64,000 nucleotides of DNA from Sternotherus odoratus (taxonomy: Eukaryota > Chordata > Testudines > Kinosternidae): assembly GCA_032164245.1 (NCBI GenBank), contig JAVMKO010000003.1, positions 63,620,390 to 63,684,389 of the forward strand. Direction: 5' to 3'. The position numbers and the translations under genes are program-made. The notes beneath the pieces are model-generated. The model saw only the letters and a list, made by a program, of their open reading frames with translations, had not been told where the DNA came from and did no database searches. The number at the start of each line of letters is the position of its first letter. Position 1 is the first letter of the stretch. Positions 22,450 through 35,199 of the stretch are shown one piece after another.

Positions 22450-23670
22450 CATAGAGTGGAATATTGTATCCAGTCCTGCTGTCTACACTTCAAAATGTGA
22501 TGCTGACAAATTGGAAAAGTTTCCAAAAAGATCCAGAAGAATGATTTGAGGTCTGGAAAGTGTGCATTTTAATGGTACTACAGAAGATCAATCAAAGAAA
22601 ATGTTAAGAGTTGACTTGATCAAAATCTACAGTTACTTATGTGGGGAAAAGATTTTTGATGGCAGATGTCTGTAATCTAGAAGAAAAAGGCATGAGAAGA
22701 TCCAGTGGTTGGAAGTTGAAGCTAGACCAATTTAAACAAGAAACAAGATGCACATTTTAACAGTGAGAGTCATTAACCAAACAGTGTACCTAGAACATGA
22801 CAGATTCTCAATCTCCTCAATATCTTTCTAAAAAAATAAACTATAGCTAGGGGTGAAAGTAAATTAACTTTCTTACTGGTACGGGGGCTTGGCTGGGTCC
22901 AGCTCTGTCCCCTGGAAGAGGTGTGGCCTCGGGTGGAAGGGGCGGGGCCAGAGGGGTCAGAGCCAGCCCCAGCCCAGCCCAGCCCCCGTACCGGTAAGGG
23001 GTCTCCGCCCGCCCGCCTCCAGGGGCCATTTAAAGGGCCTGGGGCGGTAGCGGGCTCTTTAAATAGCTCTCGGAGCCCCACCGCCGCTTCCTTAAGGTTC
23101 TGGCAACAGGGCTCCTGTCCCCGCGGAGCACTGTTGCTGGAGCCCTGGGGAGGCTGTGGTGGGGCTCCTGCAGCTGTTTAAAGGGCCTGGGCAGTAGCGG
23201 CGCACCGGGCTCTTTAAATAATTCTCGGAGCCCCGCCGCAGCCTCCCCAAGGCTCCGGCAGCAGGGCTCCGCAGGGACAAGAGCTCTGTTGCCAGAACCT
23301 TAAGGAAGCAGCAGCGGGGCTCCAATAGCTATTTAAAGAGCCCTGTGCGCCGCTACAGCTCCGGGTCCTTTACGCTGCCGCCGGAGCCCCGCCACAGCCT
23401 CCCCCGGGCTCCTGCAGCAGTTTAAAGGGCCCAGGCGGTAGCGGCTACCTCTCTGGCAGCAATTTAAATTGCACCTGGGGAAGCCGATCCGCCCCGGTAC
23501 AGCGTATCTGCTCTTGCTGGTACGCCGTACCGGGGCATACCAGCTTACTTTCACCTCTGACTATAGCTCAAACAGAAGTTATGGACAAAAGTTATTGGGC
23601 AAGGTTCTTTGGCCTGTTTCAGGCAAGAGGTCCGATTCCACCACAATAGTTCTCTTCTGGCTTTAAAATC
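22450..23670 (+). mobile_element. CR1 LINE 3' end, split by a hAT insertion
   Basis: Left part 22450-22839 reads ttgtatccagtcctgctg, gatgctgacaaattgg, gttggaagttgaagctagac, ttaacagtgagagtcattaa. Right part 23568-23670 continues with ggcaaggttctttggcctg. Together they give the sense-strand CR1 3' region in order. The element at 22848-23559 interrupts it. Confidence 0.8.
22848..23559 (+). mobile_element. GC-rich nonautonomous hAT element with perfect 8-bp TSD
   Basis: Ends TAGGGGTGAAAGTAA and, reversed, CAGAGGTGAAAGTAA; flanked by perfect ACTATAGC duplications at 22840-22847 and 23560-23567. The interior is far more GC-rich than its surroundings and contains repeated blocks such as ggctctttaaata and ggagccccgccgc in direct and inverted order. 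Open frames inside reflect composition. Confidence 0.9.
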
Positions 23671-23674
23671 TAAG

Positions 23675-24730
23675 ACAATTCAAATAATTAGTTTGCTGAC
23701 TCTTACAGAATACATTGCAATGCCTAATGGTCACATGTGCCATAGATTATCCAGCTTATGAATAAGGAACTTAAAATATGAAAATCTATAAAGCATTGAT
23801 CCTTCTGCACTTGAGAGTCCCAATCCTGTACCTCTGAAGTCAATAGGAGTTTTTCCATGGATAGGAATTTTTCTACTCCGGAAAGAAATGATAAAAGGTT
23901 ATAAAGGTGATAATTAAACATAACCTACTATTCCAAAAAGCATTATATAGGGCTTCACTCAAGATGTAGATTTATTTGTTATATAGAAATGCAAGTTCAA
24001 AATATCTACCTTCAACAATGTAATGAAGTACTAAACTTGAAGTATCAGAAGTTTGATTTAGAGAATGCTGTATTTGGAAGCAGAGGTGTATTAAATGATC
24101 TATTAAATGATTTTTTTTTTATCTCTGTGTTCTACAGACAGCTGGAGACCATCCCAGATTTGAAGAGATTAAAATGTCTATAGGATTAGTTAAAAAAAAA
24201 AAAAGGATGAAATCCACACTAATTGCAGGGATATTAAAATCCATTAATACTGGCCTCGACATTCCATTTCTTTGTGATTTGATTCGCAAGCCTAGCACTT
24301 TTACATTCTAATCATCACTTTGTTTAGGTAGATTTTAACGGATTCTGTAATATTTCTTGCCATTGTTTTCCTTTATGCATTCATTCCTATTGTCCACTAT
24401 TCCTTTTAAAGGTGGCAAATCATGTAAAGGGGACACTAGACCACGCAGACGCATGCCTTCGCCAGCTCTTCTCTTTCCAGCAGCAACCCTTTCCAAAACC
24501 AATGTTGGTACATCCCCTTGAGTGGATGAGCATCAGTGCCTCAGGTATCCTGCACAATGGGGAGAACATCGATCATGGCAAACAGCTTTACTCTCACTGT
24601 TTTTCATCTTTTTGCTCCCAGAAAAAAAAGCTTACCTCTGCCATATTTGCTCTGTATGAATAAAGTACCACCTTAGCTTACTTTGTCATATGGCAAGTTA
24701 GCATGATAGGGAGGAACAGAGATGCGGGCT
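23675..24730. other. No gene recognised
   Basis: Short open frames (for example 24412-24663) have no identifiable domain. Confidence 0.45.
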
Positions 24731-24734
24731 AGGA

Positions 24735-25010
24735 AGTCCTGCATCCTAATCAAGGCTCTTCCACTGACTTACTCTGTAGCCTAGGGTAAGTCACTTCCTA
24801 TTTCTGCACATCACTTTGCTATATAATAGACCTGATTAAAGATTTCTAAAATCTAAAATGTCTACAAAAATAATTGTAAGGGTTTTTCACTAACAAGGGT
24901 CACTTTGTGGAGGGGAGGGAGCGAGGAGGGAGAACAACTCAACTACCTAACATGGGTGCTGTGAGCATTAACTGGTTAATGCCTGTACAGCACTTAAAAG
25001 AAATATCATT
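24735..25010 (+). repeat. MIR-type SINE, sense orientation
   Basis: cactgacttactctgtagcc, agggtaagtcacttcc and gtgctgtgagcattaactgg with cctgtacagcacttaaaag follow the sense MIR order. Confidence 0.6.
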
Positions 25011-25409
25011 ATTTACAAAGTTATCTAGCTTTTTTCATGACCCATATAGAACCCAGATCAACAAATTAAGCCTGAAAAAGCTTTCCTCCTCCTCTTCTTC
25101 ATGAGATTGTACACAGATCAGACACAGTTAGGCAATTTTAATAGATTTTGTAATATTCTGCAAGCGTTCTTCCAAAAATTAAAGCTGCAGCATGGTGCAT
25201 TTAAAGGACTTGATACAGAGCCTAATGGGAGTCTATTGTCCTCCAAGGGCTTTGAGTGAGGCCCAGATTCTTCAGTGCCTAAGCTAGGACTTGCCATGAC
25301 CAGTTTTAAAACGGTAAGTACCGGGAGAGGAGGAAAGCCATTGAGATTATTTTGATGCAGAACCATTTAAGCTTAAAATAATAGCTAACAACAATAATTA
25401 ATGCCAAGA

Positions 25410-25480
25410 ATAATATTGTGAGGATTCATGTGTTAAGTGCTTTGGGAAAAAATATAAAGTGTATGGTTTGTTATTTATAA
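25410..25480 (+). repeat. MIR-type tail fragment
   Basis: ttgtgaggattcatgtgtta then agtgctttgggaaaa resembles the MIR-type 3' tail; short and diverged. Confidence 0.4.
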
Positions 25481-25484
25481 ATAA

Positions 25485-27220
25485 AACACAGCTGAGTCTT
25501 GAATGAAAAACAAAGTCCCCATGAGGGAGGGAACTAAACTAGTCTTGTGTCCCCCACAGGAAATAAATAGCTTTTATCTTATCTGAAAGCGCTAAGGCAG
25601 ATGACAAAACTGACATCTCTAACCAGAGTATTTCAAATATTTTGGCGCAAGTAAGCAGGAATCTTGTTTCTCTGAACGCTTAAATAAAAATGGTTGCTTC
25701 TGTGAGCCAAATATACTGGCAGAAATTGGGCCCAAGCAAAACATCTTTTCAACAGCTTGCCAAGTTGCAGAAAAGAGACACAAAATTAATTGTCTCGCTG
25801 ATTTAATTAACTTGAATAAACTATATGCTCCAATTTCATTTTTTCCTCTTAATTGCACTTGAAATGATTAAGCTATACTTGCAATGATCAGAGGTGGGTA
25901 AGTCACATCATCACACAATTCTTCCAGCACTAATAGTTTAAATTATAAATATCTTGAGTCACTCCCATCATGGAGAACTGACATGGGGTTGCTGGGAGCC
26001 CGTAAGAGGTAGAAGTGTTGATTCCTGTTCCACTCCAACACTATAAAACAAGTCTACCAATGGGGCTACTAGAAGTCCACAAGAGGCAGAGGTAGAGGAG
26101 CCTTAGTTTTGCATCACCTTATACCATGGTCATTTCTCCCTTGTTTTTTCTCTCTCATGAGGTTTTTAACCCACAAAGTCCCAAAAGAGAAGGGGATTGA
26201 GGGGGGGAAAGGAGAGGTATTGTCATACAACAAAATAATGGAGACAGCTTCTCTGCATTAGTCTTTACGTGGGCCAGCTTAAAATGACTCAAAGAACCAA
26301 AAGACCACAAAACTCCCAACTAACGAGGGACTGGAGATACTCAAAGCTGCTACAGAACTGTACTTCTGTTGTTTAAGAGCTTCTAGTTGGCAGCTTGAGA
26401 AGAAGAGGCAGTTTAACCAGCATCGTATATTCTGTGGTAGAGCAACAAAGGAGTTAGCCCGTTCAGGGAGTTGACCCTAAGTATTTCATGTGGAAGCCCA
26501 TCTATAGCAAAGTTACAGTTTTCATGACATGCCAGGTGCATATGAGTGTATATGCTCAAAGGTGACTTTCTGCAGAGAGGTGTCATTAGAAGCCCTCAGA
26601 TACCTGTGCTAATACCAAATGTCTCTCTAGATTGTGAAATGAAACCAAGACTAGCAAGAGACATAGAAATTGCTCAGAAAATGATAGTAATGAAGCAGCA
26701 GGAAGACAAAGAACAGTTCTGCAATTACATTGAGCTACACAGAAAGCTGTCTGTCAACAAAAACTGACCTCTTTAAGTTGTCATGCAAAAAATCTGATTG
26801 TACCATTTACCATCTCTTGCACTGAAGGGAGACAAAGCTGTCAAGCATAGTTTCTTTATCATCATCATTTGCTGAGGATTCAAATGCTCTTTAGAGTGAG
26901 TAAAGATTAATACATAGAAACAGCTGGTCTGTTCCATCACTCTGTGAAGATTAATATGATTGTGTCCTTGATGAAACCTTGCTATGCAAGGCTATTGTAA
27001 AATCTACTGTAAAAACTTAACTAACAAAACTCAAAGACTTTCAAAGACCTAAACCTGCAGCCCTTTGAGTATTGGGTCCAAAAAAGGAAAGTCAGGCTTT
27101 GTCTCGTGAAGGTTAGATAACTTTTTCTAAGGCTTTTGTACACTCTTCTGAGGGAAATTGGGGCCTACAGAACGCTTGCATGGCCAAAGTTAGAAAGAAG
27201 AAGTTACTGTAATAGCTGAG
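25485..27220. other. No gene recognised
   Basis: A 73-codon open frame at 26546-26767 shows no domain. Nothing else supported. Confidence 0.45.
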
Positions 27221-27224
27221 CACC

Positions 27225-28165
27225 TCACACTCTTTAGTACATTTATCCCACAACACCCCTGTGAAGTAGGATAGTACTATTATGGGGAACGGAGTCTCAG
27301 TGAGACTAAGTGACTTGACTATGGTCACACAGGCAGGCCCGGTGCAAGGATATTTTGCGCCCTAGGCACACTTCCACCTTTCGCCCCCTCCTCCTGCTCT
27401 CTCCCTGGAGCATTGCTTATTATAAACTTTCAAAATACTTTCAAAAATACACCCTTTTTAGTCATATATACCGCCTTCCTTTATTCAAAATCTATTACAT
27501 TTTATTCTACCTTTAGAATATCCAATTATTGTTATTAATAAAATTTATAAAATTATAATGATGGATACTCCATCATACAACAACTGATGATATCAGTGAC
27601 AAATTTCAACAACCTACACAAGCATATTTGCACATATATACACTCCAATACTTAACATACACACACACAATTGACACAAAGTATTAGCGAAATGATGCAG
27701 CAGCACTTGCCAGTCTTAGATCTGAAACAACTCAACAAAAATAGTTAGCCTCAGTCGACAACCTCCTAAAACTAGTAAACTGAGCATTATAAACAGCCTG
27801 TCAGAACGGGTAACGGCTGTACATAACGAGAAAAATGACATCATTGCCACTTTGTACCATAGTGAAGCAGTACGCTTGTGCCCGCAACACAGAGCTGGCG
27901 TAGGCTATAGATGTAACGTACGAGAGAATGACAAGTTAAAATGCACACTCAAATATGTTTCTTTTCTTTATTCATTCATTTTCCAGCAATAGAGTGAAAA
28001 AAAATTGGGCACCGCTTTTTGGTGCCCCCAAATCTTGGCACCCTAGGCAGCCACCTAGTTCGCCTAGTGGTTACACTGGTCCCACACACAGGTACTCTTA
28101 GTAGAGCAGGAACCTGAACACATCTCTTCTAAGTCCCAGACAAGTGTCTTAACCACTGGATAATC
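27225..28165 (-). repeat. MIR-type SINE split by a hAT element
   Basis: Left part acaacacccctgtgaagtag...cttgactatggtcacacagg; right part gtactcttagtagagcaggaacctg...cttaaccactgg. Joined across the insertion they follow the reverse MIR order. Confidence 0.85.
27334..28084 (+). mobile_element. hAT element inserted in a MIR, TSD CACACAGG
   Basis: Terminal repeats CAGGCCCGGTGCAA and, reversed, TGGGACCAGTGTAA (9 of 14), with gcgccctaggca and caccctaggca close to each end. A perfect 8-bp duplication CACACAGG lies at 27326-27333 and 28085-28092. AT-rich noncoding interior. Confidence 0.85.
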
Positions 28166-28169
28166 CTTC

Positions 28170-30400
28170 TTCTCTCAAATAGTTGTCAAACTACTTTGCA
28201 ATTCATTGCCTTCCTAGATAACTTTGTGTTAGCTTGGTGCCCAGGTAAAGTATGTATTTCAAAAGGTCCTGCAGATGAAGATAGAAAATGCTTTAGAAGG
28301 TGGGTGAGGAAAGACTTCAGGTAAGTAAAATATTGCTTTGAAGGGAGTCACAGGAGCAGGTCTACGGTTATGTTGCAAAAATTAAATGCTCAGCGGTAAG
28401 CTTCAAACTTGAACTAAGGAGCCCTTATCACCCATGCTTCAACATAGTGTGTTCATTGTGCCCTAGATTCTTTGCAGCTCATTCATTCTAGGGCTGGTCC
28501 ATACATAAGCTTTGTCCAGGTATGTCAGTTAAAGAAGTGTCTGGGGAGGTTGTTTGTGGGAAGAGGGGTTTAAACAGATCTGGTCATATCAGTACAACCC
28601 CTAGGTAGATTCAGTTATTCTGTTATAGAGGTGTCTTTTACCAATATAGCTTATACAGGAATAAGGGGTACCAGTATAAGCATCTTTATACTAGTTTTGT
28701 GTCTGCGCTTGGGGAGGGTGTACCACTTGGCCTGAACTGATATAGTCAAAATGGTACAATTTATGTTTGGACAAGGTCCCACTTCACTAATCAGACAGAC
28801 CTAGGCAGAGTGTGCTCCATGATTTTTGGTCAAAACCACTTAAGATCAGGTACTGTTGAGGTACATTCTTTTTTGATTAGAAAACCAGTGTTATGCTATA
28901 CAGGGGCATAGGGTGTTGGATTGAGTAAGAATTTTTAGTTTGGATGAAGGGGCTGTATCATAAGATTCTAACTAAGTATAGTCAGAAATATCCTAGTGAA
29001 AGGCTTATTCTGTACGTACTTTCTGGAAACTGTGCACAAGTTTGCTAAGTGGGTTCATGAACCCATCAACAGATCTGCTGTGAGTTTTAAGTTGGTAACA
29101 AAATCAGTAAATGGTGTGATTTCAGGTTTACTTCTCAATATTTTATCCAGCTGTATCATCTAAAAGAGAGCAGCAGAGACTGGAGCCCTGATCTGTATAG
29201 TGAGACTGTTTTCAAACTTTGGCCATCCATAAGGTACTGACATAGGACATGGCACTGTTCCACGTCTTTGTTTCAAGCTGCTTCTACAGTCAAAGCCAGT
29301 GTCTGTCAAAGTGGCTAGAAACTAGGAGGATCAGCCAGCTTAATTGGCACCGCTGTGTTAAAGTTCTAGCAGGAGCTGCTGTGGGGCTGTCACCATCAGT
29401 AGGACAGTTACAAATAACTACATAAACACCTTTCTAATCTCATCCACCATGTAAATAGCTCTAGATGCCAGAGAGATGGAGTGGAACTCTTTGGCACTGC
29501 CATGTGGGAGAGGAGATGGCAGTTACTCAGGCATTTCTAAGAGGTGTTCCGCACTATGACACTTTGAAGACCCTGCTCATAGCAGGTTAATTCTGTCAGC
29601 ATCAATTATCTACTAGACTGGTTTCTCTCTTGTGATGTTTGGTTTCAACTGGATTGTTGTTTAGTAACTTTAAGTTGTCACTCCCTGATCCAGACTTGGC
29701 CTTATAGAGGAAATTGACCCGATATTAGCAATCCACTTCTCTTTAATATAATATCACCATTAGAGCTGATGGTTATTTTTCAAATGAAAAGGTAGTTTGG
29801 TTTAAAAAATTGCCTTAAAAAATTAGAAATGGTTTTTTATTTTCAAAGTTTTTATCTAACAAAATCACTTAAAAATTGATCAGTTTTGAACACTTCCAAA
29901 TAAGAATGTCACAGCTTGTCACAAAAATAGCTCTGTAAATTTCCTATCAGCATAGTTATCACACTATGGGATTCAGTTTGGGAGGGAGGAGGTTGTAAAA
30001 TCAGTCAGCTTTGTTAGGTCTCTTTTCACTAAATCCTTAGACACTTAGTCAGTCAAATTACTACTGACTACAATAAGCAGCTCAGAATTTGGCCCATCAT
30101 GGATATTCTTTGCCAGCTCCTTATGTCTATTGTGCATTTGCATCCTGTAAGATGGTGCAAGATAATATTGAAGCCCTGTATGGTAAATCAAACTGTAAAT
30201 GTTCCCATTGGTTTCTTTCTCTAGTAAGTGACATGCTGTTTGTTGCTCTCATTGTACAGCTTTCTCCACTGTTTCCCCTTTATGCCACTGGGTCCACATG
30301 CACATTTTGTAGAGTGGCAGCATGGATCTGGTAGTAGGAACAGTATTGTCAAAGTGTGTCAGGTGTAGAGAGACAAGAGTCTTCTCATGGCTCCCAGGCC
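28170..30400. other. No gene seen
   Basis: No supported exon or element over 2.2 kb. Confidence 0.5.
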
Positions 30401-30405
30401 TCATA

Positions 30406-30700
30406 GGGCTGGTCTACAGTAGGCGGAGAGATCAACCGAAGATATGCAACTTCAGCTACGTGAATAACACAGCTGAATTCGGTGCATCTTTGGCCGACTT
30501 ACCTGCTGTTCTCACAGTGGCGGTGGTCAACAGCAGGCTCCCCCATCGACTCTAGCTTGCACCTCTCGGCGAGCTGGAGTTCTGGAGTCGACAGGAGCGC
30601 TGTTGGCGATCAATTTATTGCATCTTGATGAGACGTGATAAATCGATCGCCAAAAGATCGATCATTACCCACCAATCCGGCAGGTAGTGAAGACATACCC
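30406..30700 (+). mobile_element. PIF/Harbinger-like MITE, copy D (inverted interior)
   Basis: Ends GGGCTGGTCTACAGTA and, reversed, GGGTATGTCTTCACTACC, flanked by ATA (30403-30405 and 30701-30703). Its interior runs in the opposite direction to copies A-C, with cttcagctacgtgaataaca at the left. Confidence 0.82.
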
Positions 30701-30704
30701 ATAG

Positions 30705-31955
30705 ATAGAGAGGTAAACTCCACCCTTGGTAGAATAATTGCAGTTGAATGCTATGCCCCTGTGAGAATAACCTGTGTAGGGAAGAATATGGCCATTTATT
30801 GGTGCACTAAAGAAAAGAGTCTGAATATAGCATATTGAGAGTATTTTGTCTTTGGTTTGTGGAGTTTTTTTTTTAAAGCATAGAGATAAGAGACATTGAC
30901 TTCTTGACACAATCAGTTTAAAACTACCTATTGAAACAATGACAATACATATGGTTTATATCTTGATAAGAATATCAATTTGTATCCCTTTCTTTCACTC
31001 ACAATAGAGAGGTATCCCTTTTTTTACTTTGGTCTCTTCATCTCTCAAGTGACACTGATTATATTTTCTTATCCAATAATTCAGAGAGATTATCCTGATT
31101 TTTCTTCTCACCAGTATTTCAAGATTATCCTTGCTATTTGCTTTTTGTCAGAATTAATGTATCATACAAGCCACCGGGTTAAAATGTTATCCAAGCATCT
31201 TCATTATTCTGGTGTTTCTGATCTTTGATTCTACAGTGGTGAACAGATGGGCCTGTGCTTATTCATTTGCTCCATCACCACTAAGACATATTGATACTGC
31301 TATGTATTATAGTCAGTTGTGCTAGAATTTATTAAACTCTGCTCACTTGTTCAGCTGAGGCCAAGTGATAAAAGTATGTGTGGTAAGTGAGGCAGGTAGC
31401 TTGACACATTATTGGCAATATCTTAAAATTAGAGTTATTTGGTCAAACATTATAGAACTAGTATAGCATTGTGTTACCTGCTGAGTCAGCATTATGTCTG
31501 CTACGCGCTTTCTTCTTGGTTAAAGAAAAATCCTAGTTTAAAATAAAGTTGCAACTGTTTGTGGTTGTGAAAAAAATCAATTCCTAAAAGATGGAGAAGC
31601 TCATGCTGCACTTTGGAAGGATGCTGAAATGGCATAAATTGTTTCATATGAATATCTTATTTATATTCATGATAAAACTGAAGATTTCCATGTGATGGCA
31701 AAGATTTTCTCTCTTCTCTAAAGGAGAACACAGATGTGTGTGAGAGAGAGGCACTGGTAAATAGTATCAGTGAGGAGTCATGACCATGAACCGATATAGC
31801 ACTACCAGACTTCAAAATCCATTAAAGTCAATAGGAGTCTTTCATTTGAAACAGTGAACGCTTTGGATCAAGCATTTTCTTTGTGGAATATTGGCTTGTT
31901 TTTCTGGTTGTCCATAATTAATAACAAAGCCAAAACAAAATATTTTATATTTATG
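30705..31955. other. No gene recognised
   Basis: AT-rich; open frames have no domain. Confidence 0.45.
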
Positions 31956-31959
31956 TTTG

Positions 31960-32110
31960 AGTACTCCATAGTGATGCTACATCAGGTCCAGAGCCCCATT
32001 TTGCTAGCTGTTGTACAAACGCATTGTCCCCTGCCTCAGAGATTTTAAAATCCAAGATAAGTGACATGAGAAGGGTAGAAAGAAAGGGATACAATGAGAT
32101 ATACATTTAG
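31960..32110 (-). repeat. MIR/L2-type ancient repeat
   Basis: ccagagccccattttgctag, ctgttgtacaaacgcattg and ctgcctcagagattttaaaa match the conserved block seen at 4830 and, reversed, at 18410 and 39330. Confidence 0.65.
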
Positions 32111-32114
32111 AATT

Positions 32115-33800
32115 TTTCAAAGTGATCATAAGTAGATAAAATAAGTGTTAGCTATCCCCATGTTCTCATCAATATAGCTAACATTAGAATAGATAGACTT
32201 TTTAGAAAGTGTAACTAGGAACCATGCGTCTTGCAGGACTGTTGGGTGGATACCCAAATGAGGATATGTTCTCAAATGGTCTCTGATTCAATAGTGTATG
32301 GGCCAAATTTCAAAGCCACAGTGCCCAGGTGGGAATACAGTGTAGTACCTTGTGTTTTCCTGTCCCTTCTCGGAGCCTCAGCTTATTCTCACCGTCTTTG
32401 TTCTAGAATTTGTTCCATGGTTGCCATAAAGCACTCCTTTTGCAGTACATGCAATGACTTAACATGCATTTTTAACCTTGTGAAATTTTGAGTCTGCCCT
32501 TGTGTTCCCAGTGTCAGAAGTAATCACCTTAATTTGTGGCTCTAACTTCATTTCACTTATAGCATTGCTCAAGTGGTCTAATACTTTGCTATAAAACAAA
32601 GATTTTTCATGGCTGAGCTCCAGTAGCAATACTATTTTTCTTACTTACTAGTAATGCTTTCCTCACCCAGAGGCTTACATTTTACATGTGTTCTACTATA
32701 CAACTTATTGCACATTCCAGAAGTAATTATTGTGCAAGTTTCAAAGCCAAGCAACATAGCCACTTCAGGAGCATTTTTCTTTTCTTTTGAAGGTATGATC
32801 TTGCATTAGCCGTGTGCACTCCTGCTTTGCTGTTTAGTCTGAATTGCATTTATCACTCTGCAAGTGGGAACAACGTGCCTGTCTCTCTGTATGTGAATTC
32901 ATGTAATTCACTGATTTCTATTGCTCTAGTCATAGCTATACATTTATCATATGTCAGTACTGGTTTACTTAGAGGTCCCCTATGCAGCATAATGTAGTTC
33001 AGACTATGGAAAAAGAGAGAAAGACAACATGTACAATGGTAGCGGTCAGCAGCAGCCCCTTCCAGACTGATATAGCATAACTTTTGACTATGAGGACATC
33101 AGCTTTTCCAGTGATTGCTCATGCTTTTATGGGGAGCTTAGAGATCTAATTACAAAATAGTAGAAAAAAAGTTCAAGCCTAAACAGGTGTTACCCCCATT
33201 CAGCAACAATCCCGTCTTGCTATTGAAGATGAAGCAATTCCTGGTGTTTAAAGCATTCATCTAGGAGTACCATGCACTGTTTTTGTTCTTGGCTCAGCCA
33301 CAGACTCAGTTTGGCCCTGAGAATGTCAGTTTGACCAAAAAAAATTAAGAGGTGCCTCCATTTGAGTGAGCACCCATATATTAAGGTATCCTGTTTCAGA
33401 GGCCATTTTCAACAGTTTGATCCTTTCTTCTTAATGTGGAGATCATTTACTTACCAACTGGTTATGCTGAAAAGCTTAATTAATATAGAGTCCTTTTGAT
33501 GTTATGGTGAGCAAATGATTTATTCTGTGCCTTTTCTTAGTTTAACATTTCCAAAATTGGAGCAGCTTTACAAAATTTCACATGTTGTTCCACTAAATGT
33601 TTGACACTGAACTTTGACACCTGGCTAGAGGCATCAGCTTGTCCTTTGTCTTTGAAAGAGAGGTTTACCTTCCTCCCTAAACTTGTCTGGTAAATACATT
33701 ACAGTCATTTCAGCTTATGTTCATAATTTTTAATATGCATTTTGTACATGCACTGCACAAGAATACTGACCAGTGTGGTGGTAGATTTCAAATGATACCT
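32115..33800. other. No gene recognised
   Basis: No supported exon or transposon. Confidence 0.45.
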
Positions 33801-33801
33801 C

Positions 33802-34360
33802 TGTGACAGGATCCCCGGGGTGCAGTCTGGAACTGTGGGACCACTGTGCCCACTTAACTCTCTCCAGCTGGGTTCTCTCTCACAATGCCTTGCTAGTGAC
33901 AAGCAGCAAACCCCTCCGAGCGTTATGATCAGCCAGCACAACCACATCTGGAAACCCACACCCAGCTAGATTGCATGAATGCTCCAAGAGCCACTCACGA
34001 TTCACCCAGAGAAAGGCACCCGACAATTCCCCCCAGCTCCCAGGAATATACCAGTTTATTAATTGGTTCACCACTTCACCAAAGAAAAGTGGATATATAC
34101 CAGCCTTTGCAAAAACCTGAGCAGATTTACCACACACTTCAGTCAAACTCACCGGTAAAGATAAACAGTAAAACAAATTTATTGACTACAAAAGGTAGAT
34201 TATAAGTGATGGTAACTAACTCTGACTTTTTGCCTAACAGAAATAAAATGTAAGCAGGCAGTCTAAACTCTCAACCCTACTAGACTGGGTAATAACTAGA
34301 CTAAGCAGTTTTTCTCACCCCACTGGATATTGCAGTTCATACTACACCGATTTCACCCTT
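33802..34360. mobile_element. LTR-like dispersed repeat
   Basis: Begins tgtgacaggatccccggggt and continues with gttctctctcacaatgcc, cccagctcccaggaatatac and acaaatttattgactacaaa, a repeat I recall as an LTR in turtle genomes. The right border and any target duplication are unclear. Confidence 0.5.
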
Positions 34361-34364
34361 AAAA

Positions 34365-34890
34365 TCTGAGCCAGCTCTCATTTGCTTAACCTTGTTGATG
34401 GTTTCTTTTAATGTGGAGGTGCATTCAGACAAGCGAACACAGCATGCTTGAAGGGTTTTCACATAAGTAGTGCCTTTATTACATATGAAAGGGGGGTTTT
34501 ATGTTTATGGTTTTGTTTGTTTTAAATTAACATTACTTCTTTGCTGAGTAGCAAGAGTGCCTGGAATGAAAAGCAGTAAAAGGCCACTTCCTGAAAATCA
34601 TGTGTTTTCCACAATGGTCAAGAAATATTTGCTAGTAGAAAATAAACCACAAAATTGTTGGGTTTGTGTGTTCAGATACAGAAGTGCAAGTTATTTAAAT
34701 GAGTAATGCTCAAATATGTGATCAGCTAAGAGCCTTTCCGTGTCGAAAAAGACAAATCATTCTCTTTAATGTTTGTCAGAAAGGACTACGATTTACCACT
34801 ATACCACTGGTATTAATGTGATCCCTGGCTGTATCAATGAGTAGTAGTAAGTAGGAGTAAAGAAGTGATTTTACCTCTGTTTTCAGCTTT
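34365..34890. other. No gene recognised
   Basis: AT-rich, nothing supported. Confidence 0.45.
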
Positions 34891-34894
34891 GGTG

Positions 34895-35195
34895 AAACAG
34901 ATACTAGAATAATGCATACAGCTCTGGTAACCACATTTTTAAAAGGATGTGGAAAAATTGGACAGGATGCAGAAAAAGCCACACAAAGTTATTAGAGAGC
35001 TAGAAAAATGCCTTACAGGAATACTTTAAAAGCTCTGTTTAGCTTATGAGAAAGAAAGGTAAGGAGGTGATTTGATCATAGTGTAATAATGATCTTCACA
35101 GAGAGAAAATACCAGGTGTTAGAAAGCCCTCTAATACAGCAGAGAAAGGCATAACAAGAACCAGTGACTGAAGTTGGGTGGTTTATTTGTTTTTG
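34895..35195 (+). mobile_element. CR1 LINE 3' fragment
   Basis: ctctggtaaccacattttt, aaaattggacaggatgcag, gagctagaaaaatgccttac, gcagagaaaggcataacaag and ccagtgactgaagttgggtg match the sense CR1 3' region in order. Confidence 0.75.
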
Positions 35196-35199
35196 TTTT

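Noticed and set aside
24412..24663. 83-codon open frame as a possible exon
   Set aside because: No recognisable motif and no clear splice borders.
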